Source: Lysinibacillus_B sp050613145
Lineage (GTDB): Bacteria; Bacillota; Bacilli; Bacillales_A; Planococcaceae
Direction of reading: 5' to 3'
NCBI RefSeq assembly: GCF_050613145.1
Contig: NZ_CP192507.1
Span: 3,906,001-3,970,000 of the forward strand
Length of the DNA stretch: 64,000 nucleotides
Shown here one piece after another: positions 8,637-18,367 of the stretch (the first letter of the stretch is position 1; every line of letters begins with the position of its first letter). A program made the position numbers and the translations under genes. Under the pieces are notes generated by a model. The model was not told the origin of the DNA, ran no database searches, and saw nothing but the letters and a program-made list of their open reading frames with translations.

Positions 8637-10385
8637 TTATAACTTAAATTTTTCAATCTCACGTACAACTTCTTCAGATGTTTCGTCCAAACGAACAACT
8701 ACTTGATTTAAACGGTCTATCATTTCTACTTGTCTATCGGTAGAACCCACTACATTTCTCGCTTGTGCCGTTGCCTGTGTCATTAATGTATTCATTTGCT
8801 CTGTTGAGGCAAGTACTTGCTCAGCACTTGCTGACATTTGTTGAATTACGGCTGAATCATCATGAATTTGTTCATTTACATATTCCACTGCTTGCAAAAT
8901 TTCTTGTAGTTTGTCCCCAATTAATGCAACTGCAGCGCTACCACCTTTTACATCTTCCGTACTAGAAGCCATTTCAGATAATGCTCGCTCTGTAATGACA
9001 AGAAAACTTTGTAAGTGTTGATGGATATCTTCGGCTGAATGACGAGATAGTTCAGCTAATTTACGTACTTCATCTGCTACAACAGCAAAACCTTTTCCAG
9101 CCTCACCTGCCCTCGCTGCTTCAATTGCGGCATTTAATGCTAGTAAGTTTGTTTGGTCCGCAATATTTGTAATCACGCTTATCATTTCTTCAATAGAAGC
9201 AAACTTTTCACCCATTTCACGCACATGATCCGACGTTTGAATAACCGATTTTTCTACGTTTTGAATTTGTACCACAACTTTTTGTGAATCAGCAACACTT
9301 GACTCTACTAAAGTTGTCATACTACTTGAAGATTCCGCAATTTCATTCGTCGAATCTGCTAAGCGTTGAATCCCTAATGCCATTTCATTCATTGCCAGTA
9401 CAATTTCACCATTATTTGTCTTTTGTTGTTCACTGCTCGCTGAAATATCCACAATATTTTTCGTAATGATGGCATTTGAATCATTTACTTGAACCGTTGT
9501 ATCATTAATATCATGAACTGCTGTCTCTAAATTATTTGTTTTTTCACGAATAGCCTTGAATGTCACTTTTAATGTTGAGAGCATGTTAGAAAATGCCTGT
9601 GTAAACTGTGTAATTTCATTATTAGCTGTTTTTTTAATATTTGCTACTATATCATTTGCGCCTTTAAAGTCGCCTTCTTCTAATAAAGTAGACGCTGTTA
9701 CTAACTTGTTTAACGGTCTTAATGACTTCGTAATATAGTAGAATAGTAAACCAAGTGCAACTAAAATAAGCAATGCAAACACGCCGACCATGCTCGGTAA
9801 AATACTTTTTGTAATGCTACTTGTAATACCTGCCACATAAGATGCATCGATATCCACACCTAAAAATGCAATGACTTCTCCTGCATTATTTTTAATAGGG
9901 ATAAACCCTGAAATATATTCACCATAATCACCCGCTAATAAATCGGAATAATAATGACCATCTTGCAACACTTTCTCGATATGTTCATATGTGGTAGAAC
10001 TCGAAATATCGCCGAGAGCCGCTGCCCCTTCCGTGTCATCCACTGGCATACCGTCCACTAAAAACGCTACACCTTCTCCTGGTTGCGGTACGGAGTATGT
10101 ATACGCATAAAGTACACCATTCATTTCACGTAATTCATTTAACTGCTCACGCAATTCCCAATACACTTCATTTTCTGCTGGATTTTTTATGAATTCATCA
10201 TATTTAACTATATCGATATAGTTTAATATATTTTCTGCAATGGTAATTGTCTGTTCACCAACTGTTGCTTGTACAGATTGTTTGGACGTATAAATCATTA
10301 AAAATGCGTTCAAACCAAGCAATACCACAAATATCATACTAGCTATTAATATAATTCGACTAGCGAGACGTCCCTGCTTTTTCAT
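8637..10385 (-). CDS. Methyl-accepting chemotaxis protein (second receptor)
   Basis: A 582-residue chemoreceptor. A membrane helix at about residues 12-32 is followed by an extracytoplasmic sensor of about 150 residues containing VIAFLGVDIDASYV, a Cache-like C-terminal signature. A second helix lies at about 190-215, then a linker/HAMP-like section (PLNKLVTASTLLEEGDFKG), then the methyl-accepting coiled coil with the tip ADQTNLLALNAAIEAARAGE and GKGFAVVADEVRKLA near 410-440. It has no clear C-terminal CheR-docking pentapeptide. Strong GGAAGGAGGAGG ribosome site. The stop codon lies in the target duplication of MITE copy 1, so insertion occurred exactly at the 3' end without changing the protein. 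Confidence 0.92.
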   Translation of the reverse strand: MKKQGRLASRIILIASMIFVVLLGLNAFLMIYTSKQSVQATVGEQTITIAENILNYIDIVKYDEFIKNPAENEVYWELREQLNELREMNGVLYAYTYSVPQPGEGVAFLVDGMPVDDTEGAAALGDISSSTTYEHIEKVLQDGHYYSDLLAGDYGEYISGFIPIKNNAGEVIAFLGVDIDASYVAGITSSITKSILPSMVGVFALLILVALGLLFYYITKSLRPLNKLVTASTLLEEGDFKGANDIVANIKKTANNEITQFTQAFSNMLSTLKVTFKAIREKTNNLETAVHDINDTTVQVNDSNAIITKNIVDISASSEQQKTNNGEIVLAMNEMALGIQRLADSTNEIAESSSSMTTLVESSVADSQKVVVQIQNVEKSVIQTSDHVREMGEKFASIEEMISVITNIADQTNLLALNAAIEAARAGEAGKGFAVVADEVRKLAELSRHSAEDIHQHLQSFLVITERALSEMASSTEDVKGGSAAVALIGDKLQEILQAVEYVNEQIHDDSAVIQQMSASAEQVLASTEQMNTLMTQATAQARNVVGSTDRQVEMIDRLNQVVVRLDETSEEVVREIEKFKL

Positions 10386-10577
10386 AAATACCCTCCTCCT
10401 TCCATTATTTTATTAGCATTCTGCTATAATAAAATGAATTGTGCAACTTTCTTGCTTATACTTTAGTATGGTAATCAAAGAACTTAGTTAGAAAAACAAT
10501 ACTCACATCAAAATAGTGTAGAGTGTATCCCTTTGTTTATAAAGATGAAAAAGTCACCCTTGCTTCTCCTAAAAAAA

Positions 10578-10607
10578 GACTTTTATCATTTCTCAATGAT
10601 AAAAGTC
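10578..10607. terminator. Bidirectional terminator after yebC
   Basis: GACTTTTATCATT (10578-10590) and AATGATAAAAGTC (10595-10607) form a perfect 13-bp stem with a 4-nt loop, with A-tract on the left and T-tract on the right. It serves the minus-strand yebC gene. Confidence 0.9.
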
Positions 10608-10620
10608 CCTTTTTTATACA

Positions 10621-11340
10621 CTATTCACCTAAATCAGCATTGTGATATACGCGTTGCACGTCTTCTAAGTCTTCTAACGCATCAATCATTTTTTCGAACT
10701 TCGCTAAATCATCACCGGTTAATGCTACTTCTGTCATTGGAAGCATCGTTAACTCAGCTACTGCAAACTCCTCAATACCCGCTGCTTTAAACGCTTCTTG
10801 TGTCACATGGAATTGATCTGGCTCTGTATAGACAATGATTGTCCCTTCTTCATCCAGAATATCACGTGCATCTAAGTCCGCTTCCATTAAGATTTCAAGC
10901 ACTTCATCCTCAGATTTACCTTCAATACCAAATACAGCTGTTGCTTGGAACATATGTGCAGCGGATCCACTTACACCCATGTTACCGCCGTTTTTACCGA
11001 ATGCCGCACGTACTTCTGATGCTGTACGGTTGACATTGTTTGTTAACGCATCCACGATGACCATTGTACCGCCGACACCGAAGCCTTCGTAACGTAACTC
11101 GTCGAAGCTTTCTTCGCCGCCACCCTTCGCTTTATCGATCGCTTTTTCAATAATGTGTTTTGGTACTGAATATGTTTTCGCACGCTCTAAAACAGTTTTT
11201 AACGCACGGTTTGATTCTGGATTTGGCTCACCTGACTTTGCAGCTACATAAATTTCACGACCAAATTTCGCATAAACACGACTGTTAGCAGCGTCTTTAC
11301 CAGCTTTTTTGTCCTTAATGTTATTCCATTTACGACCCAT
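10621..11340 (-). CDS. yebC: YebC/PmpR family DNA-binding or translation-associated protein
   Basis: A 239-residue protein starting MGRKWNNIKDKKA, the standard start of the family. I chose the ATG at 11338-11340 because AGAGAGTGG is correctly spaced before it; an upstream in-frame TTG would add six residues and destroy that ribosome site. The three-domain TACO1/YebC fold is expected: a helical N-terminal part with RVYAKFGREIYVAAKSG, then GGTMVIVDALTNNVNRTA and GSAAHMF. The family was annotated as transcriptional regulators, and more recently as factors helping ribosomes through proline-rich stretches. Monocistronic with its own terminator. Confidence 0.93.
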   Translation of the reverse strand: MGRKWNNIKDKKAGKDAANSRVYAKFGREIYVAAKSGEPNPESNRALKTVLERAKTYSVPKHIIEKAIDKAKGGGEESFDELRYEGFGVGGTMVIVDALTNNVNRTASEVRAAFGKNGGNMGVSGSAAHMFQATAVFGIEGKSEDEVLEILMEADLDARDILDEEGTIIVYTEPDQFHVTQEAFKAAGIEEFAVAELTMLPMTEVALTGDDLAKFEKMIDALEDLEDVQRVYHNADLGE

Positions 11341-11466
11341 AGTTCCACTCTCTTTCAATTTATATAAAATGTAAATTGCCTTGTAACTTAATTATTATAC
11401 AAAAAAAGTGGCGTATTATAAAGTGAACCTTCACACAATAGGGGCTCATCTTCTACCCTTCTATAG

Positions 11467-11511
11467 AGGCATACAGGCATCACCCCATCATTTGGCAATG
11501 CCTGTATGCCT
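11467..11511. repeat. Perfect 14-bp inverted repeat
   Basis: AGGCATACAGGCAT (11467-11480) is repeated inverted at 11498-11511 around a 17-nt loop. There is no T-tract on either side. It stands alone in the gap upstream of yebC. It could be a hairpin remnant of a mobile element or a protein-binding site; nothing in the sequence decides. Confidence 0.6.
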
Positions 11512-11643
11512 AACTTCCCGCTGCTCCCTTTCCTTTATCACATTTCGAATCATTATGTAAAATTAATACTGTTCTTCAATTTTAAAAATAGAAGCTACTA
11601 CAGAAAAATGAATCGTTTCATCTTTCAAAAATCTATTTCACCA

Positions 11644-11902
11644 CAGATGTGTTGATTATACAAATACTAGTAGATTATGAACGTGCTTTTTAGTGAAATG
11701 ATTAATAAAAAGGCGCTTGCTCGTTGATTAGAGCGGAGGTGACTCGACTCCAGCAGGAAAAGCACGAGCTGAAAATCCATTTCTTTCGGTACTTACCGAA
11801 AGAAATTAGTTGAAGCCGTGCCTGCGGAAAGCGAGTCAACCGTAGCGGAAATCAACGTATTCCAATGTTCTCTTTAACAATAAGAGGTAAATCAACACGC
11901 AT
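11644..11902. mobile_element. MITE family B, copy 2 (full length, inverted)
   Basis: A 259-bp element in reverse orientation relative to copies 1, 3 and 4. Ends are CAGATGTGTTGATTATAC and (inverted) ATGCGTGTTGATTTACC. The core has a perfect palindrome (TTTCTTTCGGTA / TACCGAAAGAAA region, about 11800) and the outer GACTCGACTCC/GCGAGTC arms that also pair. Flanking 10-mers TATTTCACCA (11634-11643) and GCTTTCACCA (11903-11912) agree at 8 of 10 bases, consistent with an older target duplication. No reading frame for a transposase. Confidence 0.85.
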
Positions 11903-12117
11903 GCTTTCACCAAAAGAAATCACTAAAATTCCACAAGAATAATAATAAAATGAAAGCAGCGCATGCGGGAGATATATACATTTCACAGTCCTGTAATGTC
12001 AAAAAAATAGCATTTAAACTTCACTAATCAACAGACGTAACATTATATAATAGTAAAATGGGGTTTAATCTCAAAATCGATTCTTAATTCAATAAGGTAG
12101 GCTCTAAAAACGTATCA

Positions 12118-12186
12118 AGGGCTGCGGTCATGTCCGTGGAAAGCGTCCGCTCGCAATGGAATGTGCGATCAAGTACATATTCGAGT
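12118..12186. repeat. Fragment of GC-rich repeat family C, inverted
   Basis: About 70 bp matching, in reverse complement, the left part of 4162-4430 (GCGGACGCTTTCC and GTACTTGA...ACATTCC blocks). It sits shortly upstream of the histidine kinase gene. Together with MITE copy 2 and the 14-bp inverted repeat it accounts for most of the gene-free stretch 11341-12236. Confidence 0.6.
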
Positions 12187-12236
12187 TAAGAACTTATAAA
12201 TAATAGACACAACTTATTCTATACTAACGGGAGTTT

Positions 12237-14987
12237 ATGATGAAAAATAATGTTTGGTCTCGTTATGGAATTCTTTTAATAGGTAGTTTTTTCTTTTTAT
12301 TAGCATTGCGTTTAATTTGGTTAGTTATTTTTTATCCAATACAAATAGAGGTCCCTGACAATACTTCCACAAGTATCGATTACTCTCTTATTGAAAATAA
12401 TGAGCTACTTCACCTACAAGGTAGCAATGAGCAACCGATGCACATTTCATTGGATTCTTTTCCGGGCGAAGCAACACTTCTGTTCTATATTCCCAAAAGT
12501 GAATTTAAAACAGAAGTATTTGTGAATGATCAGCTTGTTAGTCAACCGTCCGAAAAATTTGGCACAACTTATAGTGCTTATTTAGCAGAAGTGACGCTTG
12601 ATGAACCAAACTTTACATTAACTGTTTCATCCAACGAAAACCAACATACGCTATTGTTTCATAAGCCTATTATTATGAGTTCTGTACAAGGGTTAACAAA
12701 TCGCATTAATTTGATTAATACATTAAATTTAATCATTTTAATTACGCTTTTACTCAATATTACTTATAGTCTCTTCATCTACTTATTTATTTATCGAAAT
12801 CGTATCGTCTTAATCTATTCGATTATGTACATTTTTCCTTTTGCAGATGAAATCTACCGCTTTGTAAACAGTTTATGGGGTGACTTTTTACTTCCTTATT
12901 CATTAGAAGCAAAATTGACCTCTATTTTATATTTGTGTACCGCCTTTTGCATCGTTCGCTTTGCCCAATTATTACCGGCCCATACAACAAAATTAAAATA
13001 TCAATCACTTATAAATGGGTTATTTAGTATATTTTTATTTATTTTGCTCGTGATACCACTTACTTATAAAGACTTCGTAGATTTTCTATTAATACCCTTT
13101 TATATTATATCGGTTTTATATACTTATAGAGCGGTTTGGCGTGTTACCGTGATTACCGTCAAAGAAACATACTTTTTACTCTTTGCTGGAATGGCTGCTT
13201 GTTCTGGTTTACTATGGCTAGTTATTAAATCTCTACTTCCTTATGAAATACCTTTTTATCCGTTTGATTATTTAAGTATAGAGATTGGCATTGCCTGCTT
13301 TTGGTTTTATCGATTTTTTATTACTAACGAACAAATCAAATTATATGCAGCTAAGTTACAGCAACGGGACCAAATGAAAGAAGATTTTCTACGCCAAAGT
13401 TCGGAACGTTTGTATAATCCGTTAAACTCACTTATTTTTGAGTTGGAAAATGATAAAGTCGATTTAGCAAAATTGAAAAGTATCGTACAAATGATGAATT
13501 TTTCACTCGGCCATTTATTCGATTATACGCAAATCCAAAATGAAACGATTCATATCGAAAAAAAATCGATTTCGGTTACGCCGTTACTTTCGTATTTATT
13601 AAGCTTATTGCAACCATTTGGCAAAGCGCATCATATTACGCTGACATTTAACAACCCTAACAAACTACTCTATGTTATGGGCGATGAGCAAAAGTTAAGT
13701 CAAGTATTCATCAATCTCCTTAACAATGTCTTGATAAAGCTAAAAAGTGGTAGTGAAATTACTATTGAAGTACAAGAGCAAGGAGACTATGTTTCCATTT
13801 GCATGTCAGGGATGTCTAGTGAAATTTTGAGTGAACTCGATCAATTAACGATCGAGGTATGTCAGCAGCTACTTGCGATGCAGCAAGGCGAACTTATTTT
13901 TAATCACTTGACGCTAGAAATTCGTTTATTAAAAAGTGTAGAAAAAGAACATTGGCATGTGGAGTTAGACCAATGGATTATGTCTGCTGAATATAAGGGG
14001 AAAATTCTTTTGTGGTCCGAAAATCATGCAGATAACGCGTTCCTCTTGGCGCTTCTATCTTCACAGCATTATCAACTTACTTTGGCCAATGAATCCGATT
14101 TTTGGACACATTTAAAAACGCTTCAGTATGATTTAGTCATAATTGATTCGATGGTTTCAGCACATTCATCATTAGAAATTATTAAAGAAGTTCGTCAAAA
14201 TTTTTCATTTGTACAATTACCTATTTTATTCCTGACAGTACAGGCACATAATTTAGAACTATCTACCATATTCAAGTCTGGTGTGAATGATTATATTCCG
14301 AAACCCATTCAGCCTATTGAATTGCTATCACGTACCAAATCACTCATTACGATGAAACAAATGGTAGAAAACGAGCTTCATTTAGAATCAGAATTATTAC
14401 GTGCACAAATTGAACCACACTTTTTATTTAATACATTAAATACCATTGCTTCATTAAGCACGATCGATCAAGATAAGATGGTTGATTTACTACACGAGTT
14501 TGGCAACTTCCTTTCTAGTTTATTTGATACGCGTATACAATCTCGTATGATACCGCTTTCCGATGAAATTGAGCTGGTCAAATCTTTTGCCTTTATCCAA
14601 GAGCAACGGTTTATGCCTAACTTAAAAATTGTCTGGGTACTGAACGATACACCCTATGATGCTATCAACATTCCCCCTTTTAGTTTGCAAACACTAGTTG
14701 AAAATGCAATCCGACATGGCGTGCATCCAAAGGGAAGTGAGGGAACCGTCACTATTAGTATGTGGAAAACAAAACAACAATTTTTCATTCGTGTAGCAGA
14801 TGACGGTGTAGGCATACCGGCCGACAAACTAGCCAATATCATTGAAACGAGTAGTGGACTAGGGTTGCGAAATACACTCGAAAGACTCCGACATAATTTA
14901 AACGCTACACTGCAAATCGACAGCACGGAAGGACTCGGGACAATCTGTACAATCAGCATTCCCCTTCACTATGAACAACATGATTGA
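12237..14987 (+). CDS. Hybrid 7TM sensor histidine kinase with degenerate kinase core, receiver and LytS-type kinase
   Basis: A 916-residue membrane signalling protein. A signal-anchor helix (about 12-34) precedes an extracytoplasmic beta-rich domain to about 150, then about seven helices at 160-360: the 7TM-DISM layout. A HisKA/HATPase-like section (370-585) follows, but the expected phospho-His is replaced: SSERLYNPL near 387-395 stands where SHELRTPL is usual, and its ATP-binding motifs are weak. Residues 587-700 form a receiver with Asp in LVIIDSMV (about 637) and the conserved Lys in DYIPKP (about 688). A LytS/YesM-type kinase completes the protein: QIEPHFLFNTLN (His about 726) and a good HATPase (LVENAIRHGVHP about 820, DDGVGIP about 855, GLGLRNTLERL). 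No DNA-binding partner is adjacent; the nearest response-type protein is the pseudo-receiver at 20145. GGGAG ribosome site. Confidence 0.88.
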   Translation: MMKNNVWSRYGILLIGSFFFLLALRLIWLVIFYPIQIEVPDNTSTSIDYSLIENNELLHLQGSNEQPMHISLDSFPGEATLLFYIPKSEFKTEVFVNDQLVSQPSEKFGTTYSAYLAEVTLDEPNFTLTVSSNENQHTLLFHKPIIMSSVQGLTNRINLINTLNLIILITLLLNITYSLFIYLFIYRNRIVLIYSIMYIFPFADEIYRFVNSLWGDFLLPYSLEAKLTSILYLCTAFCIVRFAQLLPAHTTKLKYQSLINGLFSIFLFILLVIPLTYKDFVDFLLIPFYIISVLYTYRAVWRVTVITVKETYFLLFAGMAACSGLLWLVIKSLLPYEIPFYPFDYLSIEIGIACFWFYRFFITNEQIKLYAAKLQQRDQMKEDFLRQSSERLYNPLNSLIFELENDKVDLAKLKSIVQMMNFSLGHLFDYTQIQNETIHIEKKSISVTPLLSYLLSLLQPFGKAHHITLTFNNPNKLLYVMGDEQKLSQVFINLLNNVLIKLKSGSEITIEVQEQGDYVSICMSGMSSEILSELDQLTIEVCQQLLAMQQGELIFNHLTLEIRLLKSVEKEHWHVELDQWIMSAEYKGKILLWSENHADNAFLLALLSSQHYQLTLANESDFWTHLKTLQYDLVIIDSMVSAHSSLEIIKEVRQNFSFVQLPILFLTVQAHNLELSTIFKSGVNDYIPKPIQPIELLSRTKSLITMKQMVENELHLESELLRAQIEPHFLFNTLNTIASLSTIDQDKMVDLLHEFGNFLSSLFDTRIQSRMIPLSDEIELVKSFAFIQEQRFMPNLKIVWVLNDTPYDAINIPPFSLQTLVENAIRHGVHPKGSEGTVTISMWKTKQQFFIRVADDGVGIPADKLANIIETSSGLGLRNTLERLRHNLNATLQIDSTEGLGTICTISIPLHYEQHD

Positions 14988-15054
14988 AACGTTTCTATAT
15001 GAAAGAAACGCTAGTATTAGCCGAAGCTTTGAAACGGGATGGACGGAACAACAA

Positions 15055-15116
15055 AAGAAAAGCGCTGGCGCTACGTACTACTCAAACTACTAACATTTAT
15101 ACTTTCTTACTTTTAC
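15055..15116. repeat. Partial family A repeat (tail)
   Basis: AAAGCGC followed about 30 bp later by TTTATACTTTCTTA repeats the flanks of family A copies at 1111-1262 and 32953-33085, without the central stem. It lies just after the histidine kinase. A short frame through it (14984-15178) is not a credible gene. Confidence 0.45.
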
Positions 15117-15211
15117 AAAAAAGATGGTGCCCCCAAAAAGACACCATCATCGAAATTGAAACGTACTCTATAATCTAACCTCATCATAAGATAGATGGTT
15201 AAAATGACACT

Positions 15212-15247
15212 AAGTGAAGTGGTGGCTCATCCCCCACTTCACTTTTT
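15212..15247. terminator. Bidirectional hairpin between the convergent kinase and glycosidase genes
   Basis: AAGTGAAGTGG (15212-15222) pairs perfectly with CCACTTCACTT (15234-15244) and is followed by TTT on the plus strand. It abuts the stop of 15246-18356. The T-run is good for plus-strand transcripts and poor for the minus strand. Confidence 0.7.
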
Positions 15248-18200
15248 ACTCTACTGCTTGAAACTTTTCTTTTAAAATGTAATATGATTCTTTCAGACGC
15301 TCTTTACTCTCAGGTAATGACCAAGTAGACCATTTATAGCGAGAAATAGCGTTATCGGGCAGCGTAGCAACCTTTTTGCCGTTTTCTATGAGCATCATCC
15401 CAATACCAATCCCGTCCAAAATCTCATATGTCATCTTCTCATTTGTGTAAAAATCGCTCCAAGCTTCCATCCTTGATGGATCTGTCATATTCAACAGTAA
15501 CCATGGAATACGGATTTCGACAACCCCATCTTCTTCATTAATTTGATAATCAGCTAATGAATCATATTCATCACTTGCTGGGTTGGCATTACCTCGACGA
15601 AGTACACCTGTTTCATAATTTTCAAGTGGGAATGTTTTGTTTAAAACCGGAACTGTTAATTGCTTATTTAATACATACATTATGTTGTTAAACTGACCGC
15701 TATTTTTTATAGTGTTCCTCTTAAACTCAATCATCCCCAATTTATGGCCATATTGATATTGATATATATCATAATAGGCATCTACTTTTATACGACTATT
15801 CTGGTCATCTTTTAACTCTACTAGGAAGTCCGCTTCAACAGGCAATTCTATCCCGTTATAAGATGTGTTTCCTTGGTTCGCAACCGTATCAAAATAAATA
15901 ATAGGATAGCGGCTACTGTTAAACGTCGGATGATCCATATCAAAGCGAATGTATAAATAACGCTCATCATAGTCTACATACATTTTCTCAAGCTTTTCCC
16001 CGTTATCATAGAAAGGCTGAACCCCGAACCAATCAGATGTATCACCATCTACTTTTCGCTTCAACGTATCAAAGCTTAAAATACCAAATTGCTGTTCATT
16101 CGTTTGAGCATTAGACCAGTAAGGACGTTGATCAGGGTTATCTAAGTCCATCGTATTCCATGTTCTTTTAAACCATTCGTCTTGCCAAGTAAATACTAAG
16201 CCCCCTAGCATTCCTTCATGTAAAATATCTTCAAATAGACGCACTAATATTTCACCTTGTTCATCTTCTGCGATAAAGCCTTGATTCCAGCCATTTACAT
16301 TTTTATGTGTTAAGCCGCGCGATGCCGGAATACCGAACTCCGAAATTAACACAGGTATCCGATGTGCTGCATGTAAATCTTCTAAATATGCAGCATAGTT
16401 ATTCTTATCTCCACGATGATCAATATAATTAGCGTATTTAGGCGTATAATTTAAGAAATCTGGATAATACGGATATACGTGATATGCCGCAAACTGCCCA
16501 ACTGCTTCTGTTTCGTTTTTTACGTAAATGACATTCGGATTTACCGATGCGTAATCTTCTTGTTCGCTCGGCTCATAAGGATGATCCAGCAGGTCTGTCG
16601 TTACCCAGTTTGTAAAACTAAATGGACGAATCCAGCCGTATGTTTCTGCCTCATACTGCGCCGTAAATTCAAATTGTTCGGCTAACCAAATTTCGAACGG
16701 AGCTGCATCTTTTGTCGAGAAGAATTGACCATTATATTGACTTTTGTCTACATGCTTTTGATTTGTTCCTTCAACTGTATACGGGTACCATTCAATGCCA
16801 AGCATCCACCCAATTACATACTGGGAAATATCCGCTGAATACGTACCATATGCATGTCCTGGTCGTTGTTCAATCACTGTATTTCCATGAATGACATCCA
16901 CAATACGTTTTATTTCTGCTTGAAAATTGTCAGTCGGTTCCCCATAAACATCGAGCGCCTCTTCAAGTGGTTCTTCATCAATCCATACACCATGGAGTAC
17001 ATAAATAGGATTCTCGTGTGTTTCATTATATTCTTTTAACGCATTGTAGAAGCCTGGTGGATGTAATGTATACACACGGACAGTATTAGCGCCCATTTCA
17101 CCAATGTATTCAAACCAACGCGCATACTCTTCTTCTGTAATACCTGCCTCACCTGGGAATGTTCCGGGATGCGCCATGCCAATATTGAAACCTTTAATCG
17201 TAATTGGCTTCCATTTCCCATTCACCAACACTTCATATTGGTCACGAATAATACGTGCATTATAAGATAAGTTGTTTACCTTTACAGGCTCAACTGATAC
17301 TGGCACTTCCACGACTCGTTCACTATGTTTCGTTTCGTGAATAATTCCTTCTAGCATGGCGTAATAATTATGCCAATAAAATTTATCGTTCGAGATGAAT
17401 TTCTGTAGTGCAATATACCCTTTAAAATAAGGAATACCGCTACTTAAATCTTTTTCTGAGAAGTTTCCAGCTAGATAATAAAGGTTACTTGCCTCATATT
17501 GTTTAGATGTCGCCGCAACAAATGAGATCGGAATATTATTTTGCTCCAGTAAAGCTTGCTGTTCTAGCGTTAAGTCCAAATCAAAGTATGCTAGCACCTC
17601 TGCATCTATACTTTGTGAAATATCCATCCAACCACTAAATATCTCCGATGTGCTAAAACCAAATAATTTTTCGCCAACAGACGTTGTTTTTACCCTTACC
17701 TCTAAATCGTCTTCTAGTACAATTGCTTTCTCTTCACCCTCATGATAAAGCACTAGACCACTTCCAGTATAGGGCTCCTTTGTGAATTCGAGAGCATCTC
17801 CTAAATCCTCAAAGTATTTTGCTACCCAACCACTATAAGAAATCCCTAATGCACTCGCTAACTCTTTCTGCACGCTCTCACTCGTATTAATATTAAAGCT
17901 ATTTTGCTCAACGACAAGCGTAGCCGGTGTTTTTTGTTTTAAGCGTGTTTCAATATTGCGCCAAGCATTATTTGATAAACCACTGTAAAGGGTACGCGTT
18001 GAATCTTGATCGCCCCATGCTAAATCTTTCTCTTTAATACCATACGTATTCGATAAATAGATCATGTCATATGTATCGTAACGCATTGGGAAATCGTTAA
18101 ACGTGATATCTTCCTTATGTGTAGAAACAGATACTCCGTAATAATGTGCAGATGCATCATAAGCTTCTTCACTATCACTTGTTATTTTCGTAATATTTAA

Positions 18201-18356
18201 CACTTCCGTAATCCCTGCGCGCTCTTTTAATTGTTCATCATTTGAACTAACATCTAAAATCGCAACATTTAATACAGTAGATGGCTCAAAAAATCGCCAA
18301 ACCCAAGGGATTGACAGTAACAATAAACCCACTACTACACCTATTATTTTTTTCAT
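15246..18356 (-). CDS. Membrane-anchored or secreted glycoside hydrolase-like protein with paralogous N-domain and CBM9-like C-domain
   Basis: 1036 residues. An N-terminal signal/anchor helix (about 3-20) is followed by a domain to about 365 that is clearly paralogous to the whole product of 19054-20145 (shared order: YLSNTYGI / YIADTYGV, NSF, GWVAKYFEDL / GWSGRYFDDL). Residues about 370-735 look like a clan GH-A TIM barrel: GFNIGMAHPGTFPGEAG opening, GANTVRVYTLHPPGFYNAL, IGWMLGIEWYPYTVEG (about 518, possible acid/base Glu) and VLISEFGIPASRG (about 672, likely nucleophile Glu), then FTWQDEWFKRTWN. Residues about 765-1020 begin VDGDTSDWFG and resemble CBM9/DOMON-like carbohydrate-binding beta sandwiches. 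Inferred role: processing of an extracellular polysaccharide made by the divergent GT2 operon. Perfect AAAGGAGGA ribosome site. No exact GH family assigned. Confidence 0.75.
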   Translation of the reverse strand: MKKIIGVVVGLLLLSIPWVWRFFEPSTVLNVAILDVSSNDEQLKERAGITEVLNITKITSDSEEAYDASAHYYGVSVSTHKEDITFNDFPMRYDTYDMIYLSNTYGIKEKDLAWGDQDSTRTLYSGLSNNAWRNIETRLKQKTPATLVVEQNSFNINTSESVQKELASALGISYSGWVAKYFEDLGDALEFTKEPYTGSGLVLYHEGEEKAIVLEDDLEVRVKTTSVGEKLFGFSTSEIFSGWMDISQSIDAEVLAYFDLDLTLEQQALLEQNNIPISFVAATSKQYEASNLYYLAGNFSEKDLSSGIPYFKGYIALQKFISNDKFYWHNYYAMLEGIIHETKHSERVVEVPVSVEPVKVNNLSYNARIIRDQYEVLVNGKWKPITIKGFNIGMAHPGTFPGEAGITEEEYARWFEYIGEMGANTVRVYTLHPPGFYNALKEYNETHENPIYVLHGVWIDEEPLEEALDVYGEPTDNFQAEIKRIVDVIHGNTVIEQRPGHAYGTYSADISQYVIGWMLGIEWYPYTVEGTNQKHVDKSQYNGQFFSTKDAAPFEIWLAEQFEFTAQYEAETYGWIRPFSFTNWVTTDLLDHPYEPSEQEDYASVNPNVIYVKNETEAVGQFAAYHVYPYYPDFLNYTPKYANYIDHRGDKNNYAAYLEDLHAAHRIPVLISEFGIPASRGLTHKNVNGWNQGFIAEDEQGEILVRLFEDILHEGMLGGLVFTWQDEWFKRTWNTMDLDNPDQRPYWSNAQTNEQQFGILSFDTLKRKVDGDTSDWFGVQPFYDNGEKLEKMYVDYDERYLYIRFDMDHPTFNSSRYPIIYFDTVANQGNTSYNGIELPVEADFLVELKDDQNSRIKVDAYYDIYQYQYGHKLGMIEFKRNTIKNSGQFNNIMYVLNKQLTVPVLNKTFPLENYETGVLRRGNANPASDEYDSLADYQINEEDGVVEIRIPWLLLNMTDPSRMEAWSDFYTNEKMTYEILDGIGIGMMLIENGKKVATLPDNAISRYKWSTWSLPESKERLKESYYILKEKFQAVE

Positions 18357-18367
18357 CGTGTCCTCCT

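Noticed and set aside
11341..11358. Six-residue N-terminal extension of YebC from a TTG
   Set aside because: It would use up the AGAGAGTGG ribosome site of the canonical MGRKWNN start.
14984..15178. 64-codon frame after the histidine kinase
   Set aside because: Overlaps the kinase stop, runs through a family A repeat fragment and lacks a ribosome site.
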